Part shown: one piece after another, positions 1 to 12,800 of the stretch
Layout: each line of letters begins with the position of its first letter
Numbering within the stretch: position 1 is the stretch's first letter
Source: Macrotrachela quadricornifera
Taxonomy: Eukaryota; Rotifera; Eurotatoria; Philodinida; Philodinidae
DNA: 64,000 bases
Assembly (NCBI GenBank): GCA_022393335.1
Contig: JAJEKB010020950.1
Location: 502,841-566,840 of the forward strand
Direction: 5' to 3'
Notes under the pieces: model-generated
What the model was told of the DNA's origin: nothing
The model's input: only the letters and a program-made list of their open reading frames with translations
Databases searched by the model: none
Made by a program: the position numbers and the translations under genes

Positions 1-1609
1 ATGACAAAAAATTTTGCCAATTAAAAAATAGCTCCTATCCCAAACTAATATCGGATCGATATCAAAAAATCCTAAAAAGATTTTTAGAAAATATGTATAT
101 ATGTTTAAAATGGTTCTATCCATACACTAGACTGTGATTACATGGTTTGAAGACACCTGTAATATATCAGTATGGCTCTAGCTAATATTATCATGGTAAA
201 CTTATATTTATTTCATGAGCTAGATATAAGTAGAGTCACAGATAAAACGTCATTGTAGTTTTTTTGAATACACTGAAACTATGCAGTTGTAAGTATGTGT
301 CAACTCCAAATATTTCTTATTTATTATGAAAGTTTTTTTTTTAATCTGACAATCTTAGCTTTTAAAAAACGGAAAAGTTCTGAACATACGCACATTATTT
401 TACCGTTAAATGATATACACACTAATTATGTTGTCTTTTTCTTAGTTAGATAGCGTCTAAAAATGAATTAATAGTCGAACTAATGTAATAAAGATATCGG
501 ATTCGTGCGAGGATCTGCCGACCATATACTCATATAACTAAGCCATTCAAATTTTTTACTGATAAAACAAACGGTCAGTCTTTTTAACTTTCGGAAAAAG
601 ATTCAAGTTTAGATTCCTAATAATCTCGTTTGAAAAGATTAGTTGGATATGATTACATTCAAAAAAATACATTATCAGTATCCAATGCATACTGACAGTG
701 TATGAGTGGAAAGAAAAAGTTTGAATTGATATTTTGAGTATATTATCACTATGAAACATAATTTTGAAAACAAAATGGCATATTCTGAAAGTGTGTCAAA
801 TTCCCCATCATACTATATGCTTACTTATTCTTTTATCCTCACAGATCACGAAGAAATTTCGAGTACAATAAATACACTTTCAACTGACAAATATTACACA
901 CCTGCATTATTAGTTGTTACGAGACTTTTCTTTTGAATTTATTATTTCTATGTGACAAATTATTATAATAAAGCAGTCATAGATTCTGAGAGAACATGAA
1001 AATCTCTATCATTTTGTACATTTTTATTCTGTTTTACGTTTATGCACTAGATGTTAGTTTAAGTATTACGCCGACATGCTCTTTGTGCAGTTCTAGAAAA
1101 AAAAACGATTATCACTGTCTCTCTGAAGTTTTATTTCAGTAGTAGACAATGATAGAGAATATAAAATTTTACCAAAATATGTGGTTGTTTGTTCAAAAAT
1201 ATCTCTTTTACTAATGATAAAACACAGATCAACAGAAATATTTTACTAAAAGACACATTGTTTAGGATTTCTGCAGAAGATCACTTACATAATAGTTAAA
1301 TTAATGTTCAGCATATAAACGCAGACCAACACGAAAGTATATATGATGATAGAAAATTTGATGTTCTTTTCAAATTTGTAGTTTTCATCATAGTGACAAA
1401 ATCATGTCTCTGTGAATGAAATATGCAGTTGATTTGTTTTCACTCGATTTTTCTTGTTAATTCTCTAATGAAAATAACAGTATGAATGGAACATGAATAA
1501 TAATATAATATACTTAAAATAACGATTCTAACGTTTTGCTTTCTACGCGTATATCTGATTAGATCAAAGATTGTTATATTATATAATCAATAGTTGATTA
1601 TAATTTTAT
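1..1609. other. AT-rich flank without a supported gene
   Basis: I see no coding exon here. Short open frames (for example 751-936 on the plus strand) lack splice context and family features. The stretch probably holds the promoter or 5' untranslated region of the gene that starts at 1618. Confidence 0.5.
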
Positions 1610-1611
1610 AG
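1604..1611 (+). promoter_or_regulatory. Splice acceptor just upstream of a start codon
   Basis: TTTTATAG ends six bases before the ATG at 1618. It could close a 5'UTR intron or receive a trans-spliced leader; bdelloid rotifers are known to trans-splice a leader onto many mRNAs. The sequence alone cannot separate the two. Confidence 0.4.
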
Positions 1612-1617
1612 ACTGAA

Positions 1618-4600
1618 ATGTCATCAATCTCGACGAATGTTCCAACTTTCCAGATCAATGAATATGATATTCAAAATTTGATCAAATTTATTTACAAACA
1701 TGAACAAGTTTTAAAAGAATTTGGAGCTATTAAAATTCAACCAAATATTCATTGTAATTTTGCTTTAAAGAAGCGACCAAAAAATTTAATGTTACATCCA
1801 ATAACTAGACAAATTGTTAAGATGAACTCAAATGATCTTATCTATTCTGTAGAGAATATTAGAGACGTTAACGAACCCAATATACAAATACCAGTCATAA
1901 AAGACCAACTGAATTTTTGGTCGGAATTATCTCACCAAAATAAGGGTCAACGACAGCTCAATATTTCATTTTCATCAAGCAATACTTTTTTTTATCAAAA
2001 AATGTCTCGATTATATTTTGATATTCATCGTATGCCGCACCAATCACTTCTCAGAATGGCTGGAAAAAAAGTCATAAGTGAATGTGTTTCATGCATAAAA
2101 AGAGCTCATGGAGTAGGTGCTGTCTTTCCTTTAAGTTGTAGTGAACAAAATCTTGGTTCAATCGATTATCATCATGAAGGTGGAATTCATCATTGGTACA
2201 TTATTCCCAGTTCTGAGCGAGATACTCTACAAACAATAATTAATAATGAAAAATTATCAGTCTGTCTTAATCATGGACAAATAGTGATTGATCCGTCATT
2301 TTTAAACAAATACCATATTCGTTATCATCGAATAATTCAATGTCCAAATGAGTTTGTAGTTTTATCAGCTGGTACTCTCGCACAAAGTTTTGCAGAAGAT
2401 TCTAGCTGGAGCGAATCTATTGTTTTTGCGTTACCAAGTTGGATTGAAGAAGGTCACGCAAATCGTTTACGCTTATCATGTCAATGCGATATCTTAAACC
2501 ATTGTCTGTCAAAAACAATCGATACCACCATATTTAATCATGAACTGATACAAAAATACATCAAATCATTTCTTAATGACACTAACAATGATAAATCAAT
2601 CGTATTAAGAGGTTTATTTCTCGGTATTCTCAATAATTGTTTACACTTTTTTTTGGACATTTTTTAGGTCAAAACTGTTCAAATCGGATGGCAACATCAA
2701 CATCAGATAAAATTCAAAGTAATTTATTGATAAATGATTTATTTTCCTATGGTCTTAATTTACTAAGAAAAATTCAAATCGATTTTCTTAGTTATTATAA
2801 AAAAATAATCTTTAATCTTTATTCTTTTGAGGTTACCCAAAAAAATGAAAAATTCTGGTTCCGTTTTGTTTGTTTTTGGAAATGACAAAACTTTTATAGT
2901 TTCATTAATGTTACACTTCTTAGATTCGATGCAACGACAAATTAGCAGAAAGTAAAATGTTTCGAAATAAGAAAGCTGAAACAGATTTGATTAGACAAAG
3001 TGTAATATATTAAATAAAAACAAAACAAATCATTGTTATCTGAAATACTTACATAGAAAAGACTTATGAATATAAGCTGTATATGAATACGACACGATTA
3101 TTTCTTTGAGATAAAATAGTTTTTTTAGGAGAATTTTCTTCCAGAAACTTTTGATTTCTTTTTTTAACTATCACCGTGCGTCTAGATCTTCATGTAAAAT
3201 AATAATAGAGATCAGCTAATTCATGTGGAGTTACATATGTACATGTCCATTGTGTTCATTTTATGATGATCAGAGCGAATAAATGTTTAACTTAATTTAG
3301 ATGAAACTATGATGTCGACAAGCATGACTTTGATATGTCAATCACAGCTAAACAATTCGGCACGTGATTTAATGCCAAATGTATTGACAAGATCGTCCAT
3401 GAATAATTATTTATATCAAGATGACAAAGACCAATTTAATACTAAGGATGCTCAAGTTCAATGTGAAGTATTGGAGTAAGTTAAATAAATTTTAATCATT
3501 TACCTTTCGAAATACTGTTGATGCAATAATATGGTTCCTTTGTTCTCAGAAATATTCCCCTATTCGTTTAAAATCTTTCACGCAGATATCTAAACTTAAA
3601 AAATTTGTATCAGTATAACATTGATGTAAAAAGTAGTTATTTACTCACGGTCTGTATAAGACATTGCATGTAAGTCTTCGACCAACGTATGCAGAAGGCC
3701 GATCAATCAATCAATGTTACAGATTAAGCTGATATTTTTATAGTAGATAGAGCAAATCAACCTAGAAAGAAACTAAAAAGTTCAGCCAAATTGAATTAGT
3801 CAATTTTGAGATGTTATCGTTATAAATTAAGTCATTTACACTATTGCTACAGGAATGTTCATGAGAGACACATTAACAAAAGTTATCTTTGCATACCACA
3901 ATTGACTTGAACCAACAATTTTAATCCTCCACAGATTATGAAGAAAACAATATTGAGGTTTCACTAATAAATTTATTCTAGTTATAGCTGAAATTTTTGA
4001 CGTACGAAGAGCAACAGGACCTGTATCGGCGGTACAAATATGAGTTCAAACTACACTAGCATACAAAATTAATCAAAAAATTTTTGTTATGTAAATTAGA
4101 TTTGTCTGTTCATAGGAAAAATTTTTATACATATTCAAGTTTTTGTAGCTAATTTATAACTAAAACCAAGGTATGTGATGGTATCACTAAAAATAGACAT
4201 CCATTTTGATTGTTGCTCGAAGAAATAAAACTGTTGGATTAACTATAGCTATTATAAGAAACATTTTCTCTTTGAAGGTTGTAGCTCAAATGACAGGCAT
4301 ATATAAGCATTATTTTCTATACATAAAAAATATGTTATAACAAAATCACAAATTTTTTTTATGAGGGAATAACGCTTGAGAATTGATGTTGTTTCTAAAT
4401 TCTATTGACATTAGATATTTGAAGAAGAATTCTACAAATTATACATCTAACGCTACAGAGAAAAAAATCAATGATGAAAAAACATTGTAGGTCATTTCTC
4501 TAATATCATAAGTATCCCTTTTTCGAACAGTACAGAATACAATGAGCATTATCGTTCAAAAGAATTTTGATATAGGTTATAACTGAAATTCTTCAATAGA

Positions 4601-7130
4601 CTTAGCTAATACTGTTACAGCAGATAAACTCGAAAACGTCAATCAAAAATTGAGAATTTCGTTACAAACAATTAAGCCAGTATGAAGATACTGATATTGT
4701 AAAAACAAGTGCTGAATCATATCCAGACTTTGACTTAACACAATATTTTCTTATGTGTTCCCCTTTCCTTAAGACTGATCATCGTTATCATACACCATTT
4801 TTTACTAGAGATACTATTGATCATTAGCTTTTTTCCATGATATCAAAAAAGTTGATCAGACGTGTCTATGTGAATCAGACAAGTTCTTCGGATCAGCACA
4901 GCGATTCAAATACATTGCGGAAAAGCTGCGATACAAATCTTTAAACAGCTTCCGATATTTGCAACTAGTTCTAACATATTTTTTGTTCTATATGGAAGAC
5001 ATTTCATGCATTGCTATATTATTTTGTTACCAAAAAATACTGTTTCAGGTTCCGTAGTTAAGATTCGATTCTAACCTCTAAAGAACGTAAAGAATGTTTC
5101 ATAGCTTTTGATCACCTTTCTATCGTCATTCTGTCTTTACCACATACAATCGTAAAGAGATATGGAATATATATTATTGAAGAATAGCATATAAACAATC
5201 GATAACAAAAATTGTATTCAATTTGTATGAACTTCAAGAGAGAATTGCACTGACAAAAGATTTGAAAAAATTTTGTTACATGTATTTTTTACTTTTTCTC
5301 TATAGAGAATTAGTTTCTCAGTATTTGGTGAATATCTTTCATGGATTTTCGATGACTTGACTTTGTTCTTTTTATTACAATATATAGCCTACGAAATTTT
5401 CTATAAAATTAAAAAAAAGATACCTTCTGAAGGTTTGAAACTCGCTGTGGAAGGAGACGAGAGATATTCTTTTATTTAAAATTATTGTCTATGTAAGTGG
5501 CCTTTATTGAAATATAACATTGCTGATCAAGACTGGTTTTCCAATTATTCTTTTAAAAATATGCTGACTATTAGATTAAAAGACAAAGTCAAATCAACAA
5601 AATCCCAAGCAAGATATTTATGAAATACTGAAAAACTACTTTTCTATAGAGACAAAGTAAAAAATATATGTAAGAAAATTTTTTCAAACTTTCTATCGAG
5701 GTGGTTCATTTTCAAAGTCCATGCAAATTGAATAGAATTGTTTTTACTCATAGCTTAGATGTTGCTCTTTAAAAACATACCTTCAATATTTTTTTCGAAT
5801 TAAATATAATAAAGATAGAATGTAAATAGAATGGTGACCAAAACTTATGAAACACCATTTATACGATCCATAATTCATGCAGTTAATCCAGAAATCTATT
5901 GTTAACTTCTTATCTTTATCCATGCTAAATGTGAATGAGAGATACTATCAGGCAATAATTTATGTTATTATTTAAACATGCGATTTCTACCTTTTTCATT
6001 CTAAAAGCTTTCAAATAACTCTATTATTTATATAATAAATACAGAATAAGACTAAAAAGAGAATAAAAACTTGGATTGAATCACTCGTTTCAACTCTAAC
6101 ATCACTACTTCTGAAACATAATAAAGCAGTAGAGATATTGTTTAATAACAAAAAGCTTGAGAAAACTCACTTAAAAAATATCTTGTAAGGGATCTGTTGA
6201 GCTCCCCATGGTATTGATAAATGCACTAATTCCGTTTCTTTTTTACGATGAAAAAGATATTCTTGTACTTTCTACCAATTGTATGTTGTTAGTTACCAGC
6301 GGTAAAAATAAAATTCACATATATATATATATATATAAATGTAGGTGTGTGAGTGTTTTCTTTTTCATGGCAGTAGTTTTCTTACGTAGAAAAGATCAGG
6401 TGATCGGTATTCTTGTATGAATGTGTTCTGCTTGATGAGAGTAAAAAAAGCTTCGATGTGCTCTGTTTATTCATACCAATATAATAAGTAAGAGTCATAA
6501 TGAAAATGTTGGTAACATTTTTCATATCATCGATCGTAATTATCTTCCATTTTATCTATATTGTAGACAAGGTATCTTTCCAGATGTATTCAATCGACAC
6601 ACAATTGACACGATCCTGGTAGACTCTCTTATAGATAAGCATATAAGAGCACTAGACACAAGTGTACAACAAACTCACCTAATTACTCCAGCATCTGCAA
6701 CTAGCCATGCAAATTCTATACATAGTTGTGATATGGACATTCCATTTGATTTATATGAAGAATTAATGAATATATCATCTGATATTGGAGAGTCTATTGG
6801 ATCAATCAATAGCCAAGACAATGAACGTATTAATACGGTAAGAGATAATTATAAAGAAATAGCTGCTGACGACATATATCTCTTAGTAGCGAAACGATAT
6901 AGGATGCGATTATGTGAGGCGTCTAATGATGAGAAGAAAAAAATATTTTGGACGGTAATTTCAATTATCGTTTTTCTATTCTGTCGCTCTAAACGAGAAA
7001 AAAGTGTAATAATAAACGAAAAAATCGTTTATTAGTGTCTAAAACAGATTTTCATTCTTTATTGCAGCTTTTGTGTGCAGTGTGCTTGATTAATAAGGAG
7101 AAAAATCACGAAAATATGAGCTTACACTAA
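1618..7130 (+). CDS. JmjC-like protein lacking iron ligands (six-exon model)
   Basis: My exon model is 1618-2623, 2668-2831, 2924-2999, 3301-3475, 6567-6954 and 7068-7130. All junctions are GT-AG and in phase, giving about 623 aa ending HENMSLH. Residues 165-280 resemble the core of JmjC oxygenases: GSIDYHH then HHWYIIP matches the strand pair after the metal site, and NEFVVL then ESIVFALPSWIEEG matches the distal strands. In active lysine demethylases the first strand carries H-x-E/D and the distal strand a His. Here the aligned positions are S173 and S175, and no His occurs at 245-260. I infer a JmjC fold without Fe(II)/2-oxoglutarate catalysis, perhaps a binding or scaffold protein. The C-terminal half (exons 3-6) is unrecognised, acidic and Ser/Asn-rich. 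The start is the first ATG after a strong acceptor. The 44-nt first intron explains an apparent frame change near 2640. The join across the 3.1-kb intron is the least certain. Confidence 0.65.
2624..2667 (+). other. 44-nt phase-1 intron
   Basis: It starts GTATTC and ends TTTTTTAG. Removing it joins LRGLFLG to QNCSNRM in frame. Without it the first exon would stop at 2667 after a short hydrophobic tail. Confidence 0.65.
3476..6566 (+). other. Long intron (3091 nt) with a degenerate foldback repeat
   Basis: The donor is GTAAGT and the acceptor TATTGTAG; phases match (two bases before, one after). No coding exon was seen inside, but a further symmetric exon could hide here. Diverged inverted arms at about 5160-5280 and 5690-5870 resemble the palindrome at 56668-57045. 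An (AT)n tract lies at 6319-6339. Confidence 0.45.
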
Positions 7131-8149
7131 ATCTTAATTGTCGGAAAATACCAGTTCTCAATTAATCATCGCTTGAGTAGTTTATTTAGAGCAATGTATT
7201 GCATTGTTCCAGTTAGTAACGATCTCAGAGGTTTAGTCTAACTTGAGACAAATTCGGATGACGTCTGTAGTAGATTCATTCGAAGCACCTTCTAATATTG
7301 AAAATTTAGTCTCTTCGAACATCTTCCGCAAAGTTGCGTTTGGGCAGCGAATATTACTGCCATACAAAGGTCTTAAATAAGCGAAGTCTTTTACTCTCCC
7401 TGAAACGAACTTTTAACAGTTTTTGTCTCAAAAAAACTATAACTTTTCCTGTAAAATGATGGGATTTTTTGTTTATCATGAGATATGACAAATATTACTT
7501 CGAAACAGTTCCTTCTATACGCATTCAATACACTATAAAGTAGTACAATTAATAAACTAATACAAACAAAAATAAAAGTGAAAAAATGAAAACGTAAAAT
7601 TTGTTTTACTTTAAAATGTCCTTACTCTCAAGATTAGTGAAAAAGAACTATGTTCTCTTTTTCTTCAAAACAGCTTAATTCATTAGATTAGCTTTTTTGT
7701 TATTATTCTAATTAATTGAGAATACGCAATGATTTTCGTGATATTTCAATGCTTCAAAATTTTGCAGCTACTATGAAACTCATAGTACTGGAAAGAATTA
7801 TATTTGTAATCTTCAATATTTCGCACCTCATATCGTTTAGAAATGCTTTTTTCAAATAAAATAACGCACAATATGGTTTATTTCGAGTTACTATAGAAAT
7901 GATTTCAGCTAGACAGTGGCAACACAAAGAGCTAAAAGCAAAGAGAGAGAGAGGGGCTACTTCAGAAATGAGAGAAAATATGGAAATTTTAAAAAATGAG
8001 ATAATACAGAAAAAAGTTTAACGTTTCATATTGTAGATGATTAAAATAATAGCAAATAAGTAATCGAACTAATTATATAATATGTTCGTTCATATATTTA
8101 TTAAATTTTTTTTAAAATTTAAGACAAAAACAAAATAGATTCTAGATGA
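7131..8149. other. Intergenic, no gene seen
   Basis: AT-rich sequence with a short GA-rich tract near 7944-7955. I saw no family remnant or clear repeat. Confidence 0.4.
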
Positions 8150-8480
8150 ATCTAAATTCGACGACCAGTTTTTTTAATCAGCCATTTTTCTAGAATTTCT
8201 GTATTTTGTAACTCATCCCAAGTTCATGTTTCTAATGCACATGATAACATTGAATATAATCGTTCATCATTCATTGTCATTCACAATCTGTTTTTACAAT
8301 TTTCATTTAGCCAAAGTATCTTTCTACACTTACGACTGTGACTGGTATAGTCAAAAGATAATCAAATGCTCTAGCTAATACTTATAGATATTTTTTTCAA
8401 TTATGAACAAATACATTAGTATCGATAATCGAGTCAAATTCAGATAAATCAATTTTAACCAATTGTACTTCATGATACAA
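8150..8480 (-). pseudogene. Decayed hAT transposase C-terminus
   Basis: Read on the minus strand with frameshifts and stops, the stretch gives a recognisable hAT dimerisation region: ARAFDYLLTIPVTVVSVERYF, then KIVKTDC, then MNDERLYSMLSCALE and WDELQNTEILEKW. The order and spacing match the C-terminus of hAT (zinc-finger MYM-like) transposases, in which Val/Ala-Glu-Arg-x-Phe is the hallmark. Several in-frame stops show that it is dead. No terminal repeats were recognised. Confidence 0.55.
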
Positions 8481-9848
8481 TAAAGTATTATCATCCGTTT
8501 GTATCATTTCGTTAAAATTTTCTCCCAATTACGGAGAATTTTAGATGATTTTCTCATCAAATGAGAGAAAACTTTAGTCGTACTTTCTCTTATAATCGGA
8601 GAAAATTATCACCTAATGGAAAGGAGGGGATGCCCTCTCCTCTCATTCCGTTCGCGTCGCCGCTGCAGGTAGAAAACATGAATTCTCGAATTTTACAAAA
8701 GAGAAAATTGGTCTGAATAGATATGACTGTTGTAGCACCTAAAACTCTCTAAAAAGAAGCATTGAATAGCTTTAAATGTATAACAACTTTACTCTACTCA
8801 TCAAGATATATTTATCTTACTCAAAACTTTGGTATCATTAACACAGGCTTTTACAATGTATTTTGTATGAATAATCAAATGACAGTTTTAATGATCATAC
8901 TAAAATATTTCCGATGGTTGAAAGAAATAGTTATAAATATTAATGGTTTGCGAAAAAGACGATATCGATCTTATTAATGTTTCGAAATTATATAAGTAAA
9001 CAAAAAACATAATACTTAATAATGAGAGAGAAATTTTTTAAAATGGATAATTTGCTCTCTTTTTCACATGATTGATACTTTAAACACTATTTACTGTTAT
9101 TGAAGGTGAAAATATTGTGATCTTTGGACATTTTTTAAAACTTGTCAATCTTACAAATAAAACCTATTTTATTTTATGGTAGATAAGCTAAAACTACCAA
9201 GCAATTGTTTGTCATACTTTTACTTGCCATAATTGGAATTCTGCTACTTTTAACAGTTATATATTGTCGTGTTAGATTTTCAATGAAATTTCCCGCCTGT
9301 TTCATAAAACTTAGGATTAATCGGAAGAGTGTGTACACTATAATTATTGGTAATTGAGGTGTAGAGTTCCAGTTGAACCTATAATTTTACCATTGACTTA
9401 CAGTTAAATCAATAGTAATTTCTTATGAACGATTGTCCATCAGATAACTACGGTAATGTCTATTTTAAAGACTAGAATGTACCTTCTCATTCATCGAAAC
9501 TGTATAATAACTATCAGATCCTAATAGCAATCGTTTGAATTGTTGCACTCAAATTTCGTTTTTATGGGTAATTTGAAAAGTACACTAGAAACTAAAGACT
9601 CAATGATAACTTATAGAATACATTGAAATCGTTATCTAATTCGCTGCATAAAAGTATGAACATATTCGAATAGAATATGACGATATTATAAAGATCAAGT
9701 AAAATGTAGTGATATATTATCAAGCATCTCGTATCATAATTTATAATGTATTTTGATTTATATATATTTATTTGATATATACTAACAAGTAAGGACGACC
9801 TATACTATGAAATATATTTCACTTGAACTAATTTCAAAGTTTATATAG
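8481..9848. other. Upstream region of the RRM gene, no exon resolved
   Basis: A short inverted stretch around ATTTTCTCTCATC/GATGAGAGAAAA lies near 8540-8575, and a GC-rich patch at 8627-8668. The 5' exon or exons of the RRM gene should be here, because the exon at 9849 opens at an acceptor, but I could not place them. Confidence 0.35.
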
Positions 9849-12800
9849 CCTGCTCCATCAACACTTTCACTGAACACATGTGCGATAGCTGTTAATAAGC
9901 AAACTCATACGAAGAAAAATCAATTATTTGATCAGACAACAAACGATCGTAAAACACTATTTGTTTCGGGATTGAAAACTAGTATGAACAAAGACACTAT
10001 ACGCAAACATTTTGTTGGATGTTCGAATGTAACAATAAAGCGTTATCGTACCTCATCGCATCTTAAGTAAATCATATACATTCTTTTGTTCAATAATTAT
10101 ATTTGAAATCTTTTCACTAGATATGCTTTTGTTGCTCACTCTACATCTCAAATAGCTGAAATAAACTATAAGCGTCGCATTAATTTCGATCTTCTCGGTC
10201 CACAATGTCGTATTGAATATGCTGGTGATAATGTATCTCTTCTCAGTCACAATCAAATCTGCGATCGCAAAAAACTTGTGATTCGGCAAATTCCACCAGG
10301 TGTTAATGACGCCGATTTGTGTCATTTGTTTCCCAATTGTCGAATTGTAAGATATTATCCAGCAATTATCGTTCCTACTAGTGCCCTAACAACGATAGAA
10401 TCAACACACAATAGAGATATTTTATTGGGGTAAGAACGGTGTAGCAATATAGTTTTATTTGACTCAGTGACAACTACTTCTTGACGTTCACTTCACTTAT
10501 TGAAAACAGTCCGAAATCATGCAGAGCGAAATGTACGGACTAGTTCGGCTGGAAAACATTGAATATCAGTGACATGACGAGTTCATATCCCATTGGTTAC
10601 ACGTAATTATTTCTAAGCTCTAATGCATTTTCCATATCTCTTTGGTTAGAGCACGCAACTATAGAACTGGGCATTATAATGATGATTCAGCTCTTGTTAT
10701 GGAACAACTAGCAAAATTATCGGGCATTGCTCGGGAAAAATTAATTTTAATACATGCGAGCAAAACTCCTATTGTGTTAGAGAACATATAAGTAGTCGAA
10801 TCCATGGTGAATCGACACATATGAAATTCTATTGTCCCTTTGTCTCTAACTTAATTCTGACTGTTGAATGTTTTCTAAAACTCAATAGCGATTGCTTTCG
10901 CTCCTGAGAAATATGAATTATTGACTAGGCAGAATTGATCAGCAGTGAAAAATTTCTTCGTCCTTACACATCTCGATCAAGTATGATCTGACAAAACGTA
11001 TGAGTTCTATTAACTTTTTATTCTACTCAAGCATCTATAAGAACACATGCCTATCTCGATCAAATCTGATCCGCTGACTTCAGTCACACTTGGATATCGG
11101 GTGGTCTAGAATAAATGGCGGTCTCAGTATCTTGCCAATATTTCACTTATTTCTCGTTGTTTATAAGGCAAACTTTTTTTTAAAAGATGCGTCTTTAAAT
11201 TCTCTATAATCTGGCCTATTTCAAAAGTCTCGCTTAAGATTCGTTAAATTATTACTGGTGATGAAACAGATTGTTTTGAAAACTACAACTTTCTAACAAC
11301 AAGTTTTTAGTAATATTATCACATCTCAAAATAGGTATACAATGCAGTAATGTGACACAGTGGGTATTGCAGAGAAAACTTTGCTCTACAAAATGGTATA
11401 GTTGGTTTATCAGATACACTCGAATACTATGGATATACTTCAACAGAACATTGTATACGACATTCATCGTCAGAATAGAAGATATTAAATTTTTTTTGTG
11501 AATACAATTATAAAATGTTCTATCAACGTTTGCCCAAAGGATCCGAACATTTCTGATAAACCAACTATACGATATTCTAGAGTAAAATTTTCTCTACAAA
11601 ACCTACTGTGCCACATTACTCCATTATATACCCATTTTCAGATAGGATAATCGATTTTTATAGTCCCCAATAAAAAAAAACTGCATTTCAAACTTATTGA
11701 GTATATTGATTTTAACATCATCATTTGTCAATGAAGTTCGAAAGATTTTTCAACCAAAATAACCAGTTAAAAAAGCTCGAAAAATGTCTCCTATAAAAGA
11801 GTACTTTTTTTTGAATAATTTTTGTTCTTCTGGTCGACTTTTCATGAGACTATTCGCTAAAAACTTGTTGTTAGAAAGTTGTAGTTTTCAAAACAATCTG
11901 TTTCATCACCAGTAATAATTTAATGAATTTTAAGCAAGACTTTTAAAATAGGCCAGATTATAGAGAATTTAAAGACGCATCTTTTAAAAAAAAGTTTGCC
12001 TTATAAACAACGAGAAATAAGTGAAATATTGGCAAGATACTGAGACCGCCATTTATTCTGGACCACCCGATATGTTCCCAATTTTGAGATTTTCTAGTTG
12101 TATTTTTAATGAGAAACTCATATAGATAATTAATTTTTGAGAAGCATTACAAGAAAATCCCTTCTGATCGAAACTAAAGAAAAGGGCAAATCTAATTGAT
12201 CTAGAATATCATATTCACACAGCTCGTTAGTCAGGAAAGCTACAACTCCTATTTCATTATTTCTTCTAGATTGTAGATGTTTTTGTCTGTTTTCTTTCCA
12301 GCTGAATTCTATTTAATAATCATCCCAACAATCAGATTTTGAGGTAAATGGATCGTAGATGCTAGTTCGGCACACACGAAAATCCTTAAATACATATCTA
12401 GTACTTACTCCGAGTATACTGCCAATGGTTTCTCGACAAAATGTAATCGTTGCCCTCTGTATAGATAGCAAGACAGTTTCCGAACAGTCTGTTAGCTTTT
12501 ACATGTATCGTGTTTGAATGCAAAAAAAAAACAGATTGACAAAAACTCCTCTTTATACATATACACTCTCCAAATTCTCGACGACTTTTCGAAAATTAGA
12601 GGTAGAGACATAGTTTTCCACTCGTTGGATGCGTAAATTTTTTATCGACGTTTCACTGGGACTAGGAGAGTACTGTGGAAAGTCTGGTGACATTAGATAT
12701 TACAGGGACCACATGTATAGCGTACAGGCAAATGGATATTCTTCTTTATATATATAGATAAAGAATGAGGATGGTCTCCGTTGTCTTGAAGATTTCAATA

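Noticed and set aside
751..936. 61-codon frame, considered as an exon because TCCTCACAG precedes ATCACG
   Set aside because: The frame after the acceptor-like site soon stops and no similarity was recognised.
2637..2885. Frameshift in the poly-T run at 2646-2653 of the JmjC-like gene
   Set aside because: A 44-nt GT-AG intron at 2624-2667 joins the frames in phase and fits the short introns elsewhere, so no frameshift is needed.
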